Notes: generated by a model from the sequence alone, not told the origin. A DNA stretch of 64,000 bases from Cohnella silvisoli (GCF_021190915.1 NZ_JAIOAP010000011.1:124001-188000); one strand, 5' to 3'. Positions 34,273 to 41,329 are shown, counted from the stretch's first letter. Made by a program: numbers and translations.

Positions 34273-34303
34273 GATTCAACTAACGGGGAACGATAGTTGT
34301 ATA
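34273..34303. repeat. second copy of the palindromic element (left part)
   Basis: GATTCAACTAACGGGGAACG then ATAGTTGTATA aligns with GATTAAGCTAACTGGGAACG then TTAGCTCAATA at 33305-33335. Differences in one stem arm are matched by compensating changes in the other (AGCT/AGCT against AACT/AGTT), so the hairpin is conserved. Confidence 0.55.
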
Positions 34304-34358
34304 AAGTACGTCGCCCCCTTTAAGGAGCAAAGGTACGATTTCGACTGAAGGATGTAAA

Positions 34359-34396
34359 AAAGCGCCTCCGGAATTTCATTGCCGGAAGGCGCTTAT
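34359..34396. terminator. terminator of the comPAQ-like operon
   Basis: AAGCGCC-T-CCGG (34360-34371) pairs with CCGG-AA-GGCGCTT (34382-34394). Read leftward it follows the comQ-like stop codon by about 6 bases and runs into T residues. Confidence 0.75.
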
Positions 34397-34400
34397 TTTA

Positions 34401-35306
34401 TCACCCGAAGGTGATCTCTTTAAACTTTTCTTTCCATGGAGAAACGGCCGGAATAGCTTGAAATAATTCTTCGGCTTTATTGGTGTATAGAATCTGGATC
34501 ACTTTGGAGTATTCGATACATCCGGAGTCCTGAATGTACTGCATGCATTCCGTCTTCATCTGCAAAAACTCATCCGCATTCATTTGTCCCACATAGAATT
34601 GTTCGATCGGCGGAAATTCCTCATTGCTATCTGCCAATAGGAAGATGATTGGCAAAGTTCGTTTCTTCTGCAGGAGATCGTTTTTTACGTCATACCGGAG
34701 CAAATCGTTCACATCGTTCCCGATCTGGGCGATCACGCCTATACAGTCCGCCAATTCATTTATTCTGTCCGCGGTCTCACGGTCCAAGCCGTCGATTAGG
34801 GAGTAACCCATGAAACAAGCCAAACGGATCAACGATCCGGATTTACTCTGCACCATGTCGAAATAATCCGCTTCGGTGTTTACGGATTGGCTTACATCTT
34901 TGTGTTGCCCCTCAACGGACCGGGCGAGCAGCTTGCCGATTTCGTTGGGTATTCGGGAATGTCCAACCTCCCCGATTTCGGCCATGAAAATGGCAAGCAT
35001 GGAGAGAACGGCATTCAAAGCATGCGACTGGGGACACTTCATCCATGGCTTCGAAAAGTTATCCTGATCTTGCAGGTCATCTACGATATCCAGAGACAAG
35101 ATTATCATTTCCGTCAGAGCGGCAATCCGCTCGATGAATGGTGAAGTGCCTCCTAGCATGTAATGGGTATATATCGTCATGGATGACCATCGGGAGTTCT
35201 CATCCGTCTTTTCCTGGATGCATTCCTTTAACATCTTCTTCAGTTCTTCATCCTGAAAATGCTTGTCCACTCTATGCAGCATGTCTTCAAGCACGCCTCT
35301 GTTCAA
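34401..35306 (-). CDS. comQ: ComQ-like polyprenyl transferase
   Basis: A 301-residue isoprenyl-diphosphate-binding protein starting at TTG 35306, with TGAGGGG overlapping the stop of the regulator gene just upstream. The first Asp-rich motif is intact (DIVDDLQDQD, DDLQD at 76-80); the second is the shorter NDVND (197-201). Length and motifs fit ComQ, which attaches a farnesyl or geranyl group to a Trp of the pheromone precursor ComX. Ordinary prenyl diphosphate synthases are the alternative, but co-transcription with ComP- and ComA-like genes favours ComQ. It is the last gene of the operon, whereas ComQ is first in the classical comQXPA order. Confidence 0.82.
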   Translation of the reverse strand: MNRGVLEDMLHRVDKHFQDEELKKMLKECIQEKTDENSRWSSMTIYTHYMLGGTSPFIERIAALTEMIILSLDIVDDLQDQDNFSKPWMKCPQSHALNAVLSMLAIFMAEIGEVGHSRIPNEIGKLLARSVEGQHKDVSQSVNTEADYFDMVQSKSGSLIRLACFMGYSLIDGLDRETADRINELADCIGVIAQIGNDVNDLLRYDVKNDLLQKKRTLPIIFLLADSNEEFPPIEQFYVGQMNADEFLQMKTECMQYIQDSGCIEYSKVIQILYTNKAEELFQAIPAVSPWKEKFKEITFG

Positions 35307-35317
35307 TCGGTTTCCCC

Positions 35318-35959
35318 TCAGCTTTCCTCGTTGTCCTGTCTGTTTTGCACAAACCTTCTGATCGCTTGAATTCTGTTCTGGACACCCAGCTTATCGTATA
35401 TTTTCCTCAAATAGTTATCGACTGAACGTTTGCTGACATGAATAGTTTCGGCGATCTGATCATATGTCGCCCCGCTGACCATCATCGACATCATGCGGAC
35501 TTCCTCGTCCGTCAACAACGCGGGATTGGAGGCGTCCGGGGAGGAAAGCTTGATTTTGTAGAAGATGGAGTGAGGCAGCACAATATGGTTGTCCAGAATG
35601 CAGGCTACCATATGTTTAAGTGTCTTCTCGCTCGTTCCTTTCGAGATGATTCCGCTTACCCTAAGCTCGAGTAATTTATGGACTAAATCGGATACATCCA
35701 CACCGGTGAAAATCACAATATGCGCATGTGGAGAGATGCGTTTGATGTGCTCCGTCAATTTCGTTCCCGATTGATCCGGAAGCTGGTAATCAAGGAAGAT
35801 CAATTCCGGGTTGTACGCTTCGACAAGCTCGATACACGTTCGGCCATCGTAAGCTACACCGACCACCTGAATCCGATCCATCTGCTCCAACAGCTGCTTA
35901 GTCGCTTCGGCCATCAAAGGATGATCGTCCACCACAATGGCTTTGATGGTCTTCGTCAT
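35318..35959 (-). CDS. comA: ComA-like NarL-family response regulator
   Basis: A 213-residue protein. The receiver (about 5-120) has DD at 11-12 and phospho-acceptor Asp57 in LIFLDYQLPD. The C-terminal LuxR-type helix-turn-helix (about 150-210) has LTDEEVRMMSMMVSGATYDQ, then IAETIHVSKRSVDNYLRKIY and DKLGVQNRIQA. The family and length match ComA. The start overlaps the stop of the ComP-like gene (ATGA), so it is the cognate regulator of that kinase. Likely operators are the two TTGCAT-N4-ATGCA palindromes at 38631-38669. Confidence 0.85.
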   Translation of the reverse strand: MTKTIKAIVVDDHPLMAEATKQLLEQMDRIQVVGVAYDGRTCIELVEAYNPELIFLDYQLPDQSGTKLTEHIKRISPHAHIVIFTGVDVSDLVHKLLELRVSGIISKGTSEKTLKHMVACILDNHIVLPHSIFYKIKLSSPDASNPALLTDEEVRMMSMMVSGATYDQIAETIHVSKRSVDNYLRKIYDKLGVQNRIQAIRRFVQNRQDNEES

Positions 35960-38265
35960 GCCGTCCGCCCTTCTTTCATCGGGAATGCTGCCATGAATTT
36001 CATACCTTGCCCTTTGCCTGAGCTTAACTCAAAATGGCCGTTCAGAGACAAAATCCGGCTTTTCATATATTCCACGCCGGTCCTCGAAGCTCCGATTTCC
36101 CTTAGCACAGTGTCACCGGTGTCGAAGCCGACGCCGTCATCCTCGTAAGATAACACAAGACGTGATGCCGATGCCGAAATTTCTAGTTTGATTATGGAGG
36201 CCTGCGAATGTTTTTTGGCATTGTTCAGAAGCTCTTGTACTACGCGGAACAGGTGACGTTTCGTTTCCATGTCGCATGCTTCAATGAAGTACGCCCTCGC
36301 CGATTGAAACTCGATTTTAAAGTCAGCTGCGACAGCCTCCAGTTCTACCAGCTTCTCAATTGTTCTAATGAGGCCGATTTCTTGCAGTAGAAAAGGGTGC
36401 AATTCGAAACAGCTCTGCCGCAAATTCATGTTGATAATATCGATGTAATCGATGATCCCGTTCATTTGGGCTAGATCTTCCGGATTGAAATCGTATTTCT
36501 CCATGAGGGAGGTGCATCTTCGCTTGAGGAAAAACAAATCTTGCATCGTAGTATCATGAAGATCGTTGGCTATGCGCACCCTCTCCTTCTCCTGCAGCTC
36601 GAACATAAGTTTACGGAACCAAGCGAAATCCGCTGACACCCCCTCTTGCGGTATGTGCGCGGCCAGTTGCTCCAGCTTCATCGTAAGCTTGCGGATCAAA
36701 TGAATATTTTCCAAGCTGACGGCCAAATACGAAATGATGAGATTCAACCATTGCGTCTCTTCAAATCCCAAATGCGTATTCGTCTTCTTCCGAGTTAAAA
36801 TCAGATAGCAGGTATACTCCTCATTATGAACGAGTTCGTAGCGGGTGTACGAGGGATGCTCCAAAACATCAGATGCGGCTAATCGTTCCACCTCGTTGGC
36901 ATCGATGTCCCCTTCGCTGATCACCTCTTCGGAATCTTTGTAACGGAACACAATGGCACCTCCGAATACCTGCAAAGTCCGAATAATATCGATCAGGATA
37001 ATATCCTTCAACTCGCGGAAACTGGAGATAAGTCCTAGTTTTTTGGCGATCTTCTTGAGCGATTCCTGCAAACGATATTTTCTCGGAAACATAACGCGTT
37101 CGAGACTGGTCGTGAAGTATTCGAGAGAGTATAAAATCAAAGAAAGTAAGACGACACATAGAATAAAGGAGATGAACAGTCGGCTTGCATCCGATTCCTC
37201 AGGATACAGGAGGGAAATTACCCCGACAATCACGCTGCTGGGAAACAAGGAGAGCGCCGATGTTAAGGTGAATCTGCGAACAACCAAATCGATATCGTAC
37301 AGTTTTTTTGAAGCCAGTAAATAGGTGAACGAAAGAGGGAAAAACAGGACAGCCCAACTCGAATAGAAGGAATCTACCCAGTAATACCCATACAATATTC
37401 TAGGAATAAAAGAAAAACAGATCAGCGGTGTAAAAGAAAGGATCAGAGACACCCATATCATCTTGATAAGGATAGAAGTATTTTTGTTTGATTTCCGGTA
37501 CCTAATAAAGATATAGAATAAAAAAATCAAGTTCAGAAAAACTCCGAGAATAAAAAAAGGGACCATGATCATGCTAGTTGCCACGTATATATAATAGGTT
37601 GCATTTGTTATTATCCATAACCAGTATACAAGAAAGGTAAGTGGCACTATGGCGAACAAATAGCGAAGAAATCGATACGGTAGGTTCAAACCGCACTTTT
37701 CTTTGAAAAATATAATAAAAAAGTGCAATAAAACAATGGGAAGAAGCATTAAACAAGTACCGATTAAACTTTTACCTAACAAGTCCCCCCGGATTGAGGC
37801 TCCAAGGCTCATAAATGTGACACCGATATTAAAAAATAGAAAGGATAAGTGCTGTGCCGATCTTGATGAAGGCATCCATTTACATAGCAACGCGGCTACG
37901 AACAGACTGAAGACTTGGCCTGACAGACCCAACGTATCCGACAATGAAATCTTCTTGAAATTATTTGTATCAATCTTGAACTCAACACCATTTCTGGAGG
38001 CCAAGATGGTTTCCGCTTGTTCAAGCGTTTTCCATCGAATGACGGAAGAAAATTGATTGACATCCTCTTCGTTCACTTTAAGTATAATGTCCCCTAAGTT
38101 CAAGCCTGATTTTACTTTTCCATCTACTCGGATAACGGTCCATTCATTATTGGTTTTTTTCAAATCCACTCCGATATAAGCATAACTAGCCATAATATAA
38201 ACGAACCATAGTTGGATGGGAATAAATAGATATATCAATATTTTTACTAACGATCCGAATTTCAT
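35956..38265 (-). CDS. comP: ComP-like membrane histidine kinase
   Basis: A 769-residue protein, about the length of B. subtilis ComP. ATG 38265 is preceded by GGAGAAGAAGG; an upstream extension has no site. Helix 1 (about 8-28) is followed by an external PDZ-like loop (SGLNLGDIILKVNEEDVNQF), then seven to nine helices to about residue 400, a GAF-like cytosolic part, and a HisKA_3 domain with phospho-acceptor His570 in IANDLHDTTMQDLFF. The ATPase motifs are LLNNAKKHS, YEDDGVGFD and GQGMKFM. The architecture matches the ComX receptor ComP. It is the first gene of a leftward operon with the comA- and comQ-like genes, transcribed away from the candidate pheromone gene. Confidence 0.87.
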   Translation of the reverse strand: MKFGSLVKILIYLFIPIQLWFVYIMASYAYIGVDLKKTNNEWTVIRVDGKVKSGLNLGDIILKVNEEDVNQFSSVIRWKTLEQAETILASRNGVEFKIDTNNFKKISLSDTLGLSGQVFSLFVAALLCKWMPSSRSAQHLSFLFFNIGVTFMSLGASIRGDLLGKSLIGTCLMLLPIVLLHFFIIFFKEKCGLNLPYRFLRYLFAIVPLTFLVYWLWIITNATYYIYVATSMIMVPFFILGVFLNLIFLFYIFIRYRKSNKNTSILIKMIWVSLILSFTPLICFSFIPRILYGYYWVDSFYSSWAVLFFPLSFTYLLASKKLYDIDLVVRRFTLTSALSLFPSSVIVGVISLLYPEESDASRLFISFILCVVLLSLILYSLEYFTTSLERVMFPRKYRLQESLKKIAKKLGLISSFRELKDIILIDIIRTLQVFGGAIVFRYKDSEEVISEGDIDANEVERLAASDVLEHPSYTRYELVHNEEYTCYLILTRKKTNTHLGFEETQWLNLIISYLAVSLENIHLIRKLTMKLEQLAAHIPQEGVSADFAWFRKLMFELQEKERVRIANDLHDTTMQDLFFLKRRCTSLMEKYDFNPEDLAQMNGIIDYIDIINMNLRQSCFELHPFLLQEIGLIRTIEKLVELEAVAADFKIEFQSARAYFIEACDMETKRHLFRVVQELLNNAKKHSQASIIKLEISASASRLVLSYEDDGVGFDTGDTVLREIGASRTGVEYMKSRILSLNGHFELSSGKGQGMKFMAAFPMKEGRTA

Positions 38266-38311
38266 CGTTTCCTTCTTCTCCTTTGTCGAATCTTGTAATA
38301 TAATAGCTTTG

Positions 38312-38317
38312 TATAAT
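38312..38317 (+). promoter_or_regulatory. candidate -10 for the pheromone-candidate gene
   Basis: A perfect TATAAT 27 bases upstream of the ATG in the 78-base divergent gap; a second TATAAT is at 38299-38304. No good -35 is visible, as expected for an activated promoter. Confidence 0.4.
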
Positions 38318-38343
38318 AATCTATTAAGGCGGGATGGTTGGTT

Positions 38344-38547
38344 ATGACAACGTTGGCTTGGTCTCCTGCATTGCGTCATGAGGTAAAAAGACTTAAATTT
38401 CTCAGAGTGTACGAAGATGAGCGCTCCTTGAGCAGTATCCAGCAAGCAGGCGGTTCCTTATCCGATCAAGAAAAAAGAGCGGTGGACAAAACTTTTTCCG
38501 CAAAGGCAAGTGATCAAGCAAACACATCTTACGATTACTGGATGTAA
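38344..38547 (+). CDS. candidate ComX-like pheromone precursor
   Basis: A 67-residue peptide. ATG 38344 is supported by AAGGCGGGAT ending 8 bases upstream. It has no signal peptide, like ComX, and its C-terminus is NTSYDYWM with Trp66 next to the last residue; in ComX the isoprenylated Trp is a few residues from the C-terminus. The gene is single, has its own strong terminator, and is divergent from the comP-like receptor gene with only 78 bases between them. The remainder (RHEVKRLKFLRVYEDE, SLSDQEKRAVDKTF) does not obviously match known ComX leaders, so assignment rests on position, size and the terminal Trp. No other small gene with a terminal Trp is visible in the operon. Confidence 0.5.
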   Translation: MTTLAWSPALRHEVKRLKFLRVYEDERSLSSIQQAGGSLSDQEKRAVDKTFSAKASDQANTSYDYWM

Positions 38548-38572
38548 CTAAAAGAAACTCGTAAGTCCAAAC

Positions 38573-38612
38573 GAGGCCGTCTATTAATTTATAATAGACG
38601 GTCTCTTTTTTT
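38573..38612 (+). terminator. strong terminator after the pheromone-candidate gene
   Basis: GAGGCCGTCTATTA (38573-38586) pairs over 14 positions (one G-U) with TAATAGACGGTCTC (38592-38605), followed by a run of T. Confidence 0.9.
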
Positions 38613-38630
38613 GTTCTCCTAGTAGCTCGC

Positions 38631-38669
38631 TTGCATGCTTATGCAAACTTTTTTTGCATCAACATGCAC
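38631..38669. promoter_or_regulatory. two ComA-box-like palindromes
   Basis: TTGCATGCTTATGCAA (38631-38646) is a perfect inverted repeat with a 4-base spacer; TTGCATCAACATGCAC (38654-38669) repeats it with one mismatch, 23 bases further on. The B. subtilis ComA box is TTGCGG-N4-CCGCAA: same outer TTGC/GCAA and same spacer, different inner two bases. They lie upstream of the Sda-like gene promoter, the place for an activator. Confidence 0.55.
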
Positions 38670-38680
38670 TAAAAATGGGA

Positions 38681-38708
38681 TGACCCTCTTAGTGCTTAGC
38701 TATATGAT
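38681..38708 (+). promoter_or_regulatory. candidate promoter of the Sda-like gene
   Basis: A weak -35 (TGACCC, 38681-38686), 16-base spacer and TATGAT (38703-38708), starting 11 bases after the second ComA-box-like palindrome. A poor -35 with adjacent palindromes fits activation. Confidence 0.4.
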
Positions 38709-38770
38709 AATAATATACCACATTAACATTTTTTACCTTAAAAATTTGAGGAAAGGCGGGATCAAAAACG

Positions 38771-39154
38771 ATGAATGTGGACCATGAGAATGACCGTCAA
38801 TATATCATTCTTGCCGTCCAAACGGTGTTATCCTTGCATAAAAACAATTTATCGATAGATTCTCGGACAATCCAGGAAATATCGGAGGATATCGTGAGGA
38901 AAGCTCAGATGTTCAAGCGGATATCCGAGGAAATAGAAAGTGAATCAGAAAAACAGGGGAAGACGTGGGGAAAGTTGTTGCGCAAATTGAGTGACGAAGC
39001 GTTGATGGATAGTTACTATGAGGCAAACAAGCTTTTGCTGGAGGAAGAATTTATCGCATTATTGCTTGAGGAAATAAATAGAAGAGGAATCGACGTCGAC
39101 TCCGTCCGAAAAAAACATCTTGTCCTAAATAGGGAGATTTCCATAGACTCGTAA
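38771..39154 (+). CDS. N-terminally extended Sda-like sporulation kinase inhibitor
   Basis: A 127-residue protein. ATG 38771 lies 8 bases after AAGGCGGGAT, the same leader as the pheromone-candidate gene. Residues of about 70-107 (LLRKLSDEALMDSYYEANKL, then EEEFIALLLEEINRR) match the 46-residue Sda protein, which folds as a helical hairpin and blocks autophosphorylation of KinA-type kinases. The first 69 residues are a charged helical extension not found in classical Sda. It is probably a checkpoint on sporulation; ComA-box-like sites upstream suggest it is linked to cell density. No DnaA-box cluster like that of B. subtilis sda is evident. Confidence 0.72.
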   Translation: MNVDHENDRQYIILAVQTVLSLHKNNLSIDSRTIQEISEDIVRKAQMFKRISEEIESESEKQGKTWGKLLRKLSDEALMDSYYEANKLLLEEEFIALLLEEINRRGIDVDSVRKKHLVLNREISIDS

Positions 39155-39323
39155 TTGAGACAATTCAGTTCGAAGTTATTATAAAAGAGGCACGGGCGTG
39201 ATTTAATCGCTTGTGTTTTTTTGTTATGTTTTAGGACGCGAAATGATATTTGAGCGATTGGCTTAAAGAAAAAGGTTCTTTCTTGTAGGAAAATATTGTT
39301 ATAATTGTTATGAGGTGATTCGA

Positions 39324-39428
39324 TTGGCATGGAAACTATTCGACCCAAGTGGCGCCTATTTAACAGGGGACATCATACCTTTTACCCAAAAGGATTTTGA
39401 CTTGGTTCCCCGCCATAAAGGTAATTAA
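39324..39428 (+). CDS. possible 34-residue peptide
   Basis: A short frame starting at TTG 39324 after GAGGTG (39312-39317) encodes MAWKLFDPSGAYLTGDIIPF and 14 further residues ending RHKGN. It ends 17 bases before the next small gene on the same strand. The sequence is protein-like and the ribosome site is good, but the frame is short. It may be a real peptide or the 5' remnant of a longer gene whose other part is the following frame. Confidence 0.4.
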   Translation: MAWKLFDPSGAYLTGDIIPFTQKDFDLVPRHKGN

Positions 39429-39445
39429 TAGTAAGAGAGGGGTGT

Positions 39446-39712
39446 GTGTATATCGACTCAGTAGAAATCGCGTCACACAGCCGTCAAATGCCGAATACTC
39501 AAAGACATTTTGTGAATTTGGCTGACATTATGTTTGCGTTTGCAACGAAGTATAGTTTTGACCGAGAGCAAGATGGATACATATCCTTAATCCCGAAAAC
39601 CGGACTGAGCTCCCATTATCAAAAAAAGTACAATGCCTATCCTACAGCCGGGCTTCTTTGGGGGATTACACCTATTGTTACCGGTAAGTTGATTGGGTTA
39701 TACTATATTTAA
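39446..39712 (+). CDS. GNAT-like fragment or small GNAT-related protein
   Basis: An 88-residue product starting at GTG 39446 just after GAGAGGGG. The stretch YIDSVEIASHSRQ, then ADIMFAFATKYSFDREQDGY and GLSSHYQKKYNAY has the order of a GNAT acetyltransferase C-terminal half (acceptor strand, pyrophosphate helix, motif B strand and helix). The N-terminal strands are missing and the Gly-rich acetyl-CoA loop is not clear, so it may be degenerate or a specialised short form. It is followed after 13 bases by another small gene. Confidence 0.5.
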   Translation: MYIDSVEIASHSRQMPNTQRHFVNLADIMFAFATKYSFDREQDGYISLIPKTGLSSHYQKKYNAYPTAGLLWGITPIVTGKLIGLYYI

Positions 39713-39725
39713 GGAGTTGATGCAC

Positions 39726-39977
39726 ATGGCAAGACAACGAAGAGGATTAGGAGTACGGGTAGGTCTTTCAACGCGACGCTCAGTCATTAAAGCTTTTCAC
39801 GGCTTATTGGCAGTGCCGAGACCGATAAGCTACACGGACGAACAACTCAATGCTGATCTTCGTGCATCTCGGGAGATAATGATACGTGAAAGCAGCGAGG
39901 AAGCGATATTAGAGGCGAAGCGGATGGCAATGCAGCATATCTCAACCGTAGAAGGTCGGAATGGCGCACGCATATAA
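39726..39977 (+). CDS. unrecognised small basic protein
   Basis: An 83-residue protein; ATG 39726 is 9 bases after AAGGAG (39711-39716). The N-terminus is very basic (MARQRRGLGVRVGLSTRRSV) and the C-terminal half is a helical, acidic-basic segment (REIMIRESSEEAILEAKRMA). It directly follows the GNAT-like frame and ends at a terminator, so the small genes form one transcript. The pairing of a GNAT-like protein with a small charged partner recalls GNAT toxin-antitoxin modules, but the usual RHH antitoxin is not visible and the order is reversed. Confidence 0.5.
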   Translation: MARQRRGLGVRVGLSTRRSVIKAFHGLLAVPRPISYTDEQLNADLRASREIMIRESSEEAILEAKRMAMQHISTVEGRNGARI

Positions 39978-39982
39978 TGACG

Positions 39983-40017
39983 AACCGCGTGAACTCGCTT
40001 AGCGCGGGTTTTTTTTG
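39983..40017 (+). terminator. terminator after the small-gene trio
   Basis: AACCGCG (about 39983-39989) pairs with CGCGGGTT (40003-40010), then a run of T. Confidence 0.7.
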
Positions 40018-40103
40018 TAGTTGGATTTGCTTAGCGTAGATAACGGGATAGTGAAAAAATGAATACCATCAAATAGACTTATGCTAAACCAAGGGCGTGA
40101 ATC

Positions 40104-40844
40104 ATGAATTTTAGTGAATTAAAGCGCACTGTTCAAGAAAGCGATAATATCGTTTTTTTTGGTGGGGCAGGAACCTCGACGGAAAGCGGGATTCCTGATT
40201 TTCGTTCGGCAGATGGCTATTATTACATCAATAAAACTTCAAAATATACGCCAGAAGAAATATTGAGTCGCAACTTTTTTCTTGAACATACAGAAGAATT
40301 TTATCAGTTTTATAAAAAGCAAATGATTTATCCGAATGCGAACTATAATCCGGGTCACGAGGCTTTAGTTGAATTAGAATTTAGAGGTCAACTAAAAGCA
40401 ATTATTACACAAAACATAGATGGGTTACATCAGATGGCTGGCAGCCGCAATGTCCTTGAATTGCACGGCTCGATTCAAAGAAATCACTGTATGAACTGTG
40501 GAACTTCTTACTCTTTGAAATATGTGTTAAATTCCATGAATACAGTACCGGAGTGTCAACAATGCACCGGGATTATAAAGCCGGATGTGGTTTTATATCA
40601 AGAGGAGTTAGACACGAAATTATTACAGAATGCGAAATCGTATATCGCTGAGGCCGAAGTTCTCATTGTTGCTGGAACTTCCCTCACTGTGCAGCCCGCT
40701 GCAGGATTAATACGGCATTATAGCGGTGACAAATTTATTCTAATTAATAAAAGCGCTACACCTTTTGATGGAATTGCAAATTTCATCATTCCAGATCGTA
40801 TTGCTAAAGTCTTAGCGGCATTGATTAGTCATAATGTCGATTAA
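40104..40844 (+). CDS. NAD-dependent protein deacylase (sirtuin)
   Basis: A 246-residue SIR2-family enzyme, usual bacterial length. The NAD-binding motif GGAGTSTESGIPDFRS, the TQNIDGLHQ motif and the catalytic His in LELHGSI are intact. The zinc site is made by CMNCG and CQQC. It removes acyl groups from Lys using NAD, producing O-acyl-ADP-ribose. AAGGGCGTG precedes the ATG. It is monocistronic, with a long terminator hairpin after it. Confidence 0.94.
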   Translation: MNFSELKRTVQESDNIVFFGGAGTSTESGIPDFRSADGYYYINKTSKYTPEEILSRNFFLEHTEEFYQFYKKQMIYPNANYNPGHEALVELEFRGQLKAIITQNIDGLHQMAGSRNVLELHGSIQRNHCMNCGTSYSLKYVLNSMNTVPECQQCTGIIKPDVVLYQEELDTKLLQNAKSYIAEAEVLIVAGTSLTVQPAAGLIRHYSGDKFILINKSATPFDGIANFIIPDRIAKVLAALISHNVD

Positions 40845-40846
40845 CG

Positions 40847-40884
40847 AAAAATAGCGTTCCCCACCATGGGAAACGCTATTTTTG
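40847..40884. terminator. long bidirectional terminator
   Basis: AAAAATAGCGTTCCCC (40847-40862) pairs almost fully with GGGAAACGCTATTTTT (40868-40883). It lies between the convergent sirtuin and rhodanese genes. Confidence 0.85.
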
Positions 40885-40918
40885 GGATCAAACATTTTTG
40901 AATATATGAAAACAGTAT

Positions 40919-41308
40919 TTACTCAACCTCAAAGCCAGCGGCTTTCCACGCTGCTGTGCCTCCATCGATATAAGCGACGTCCGTAAACCCCATTTGTTTC
41001 AACAGATAAGCGCCTAGCGCTGCTTGTCCACCGGCTCCGCAGGTTACGAGCACAGGCCGGCTTCTATCGGAGAGGTCCGAATCGCGGAAATGCTCTGGAA
41101 GCTCTAAATCCGCGCGGATCGGCAGCATTCCTAACGAAATGTTTTTGCTGCTTGGAATCAATCCGCATGCTCCTGCAGCATCCGCATCCTGTACATCGAC
41201 AACGAAAGTGTTCGGGTTAGCTTTGATTTTCTCGCGAGCCTCGGCCGAGCTCACTCCTGGAACGTTAGCGCGTGCTTCTGCCACCATTTGCTTAAAAGTA
41301 ATTGCCAT
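40919..41308 (-). CDS. rhodanese-domain protein
   Basis: A 129-residue single-domain rhodanese. AAGGAGG precedes ATG 41308. The fold runs from SSAEAREKIKANPNTFVVDV to the active-site loop in LVTCGAGGQAALGAYLL, where the Cys of CGAGGQ is the persulfide-carrying residue, and ends with YIDGGTAAWKAAGFEVE. It acts in sulfur transfer or sulfide detoxification in the cytosol. The promoter region carries a palindromic ACAGTNACTGT motif and repeats, so it is probably regulated by a dedicated repressor not encoded nearby. Confidence 0.9.
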   Translation of the reverse strand: MAITFKQMVAEARANVPGVSSAEAREKIKANPNTFVVDVQDADAAGACGLIPSSKNISLGMLPIRADLELPEHFRDSDLSDRSRPVLVTCGAGGQAALGAYLLKQMGFTDVAYIDGGTAAWKAAGFEVE

Positions 41309-41329
41309 TCCAAATTCCTCCTTAAATTA

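Noticed and set aside
38641-38649. DnaA box upstream of the Sda-like gene (TTATGCAAA-like)
   Set aside because: Only 7 of 9 positions match and the bases are better explained as part of the TTGCAT-N4-ATGCAA palindrome.
38771-39154. Possibility that this gene is the ComX precursor
   Set aside because: Its C-terminus lacks Trp and residues 70-107 match Sda, so the 38344-38547 peptide is the better pheromone candidate.
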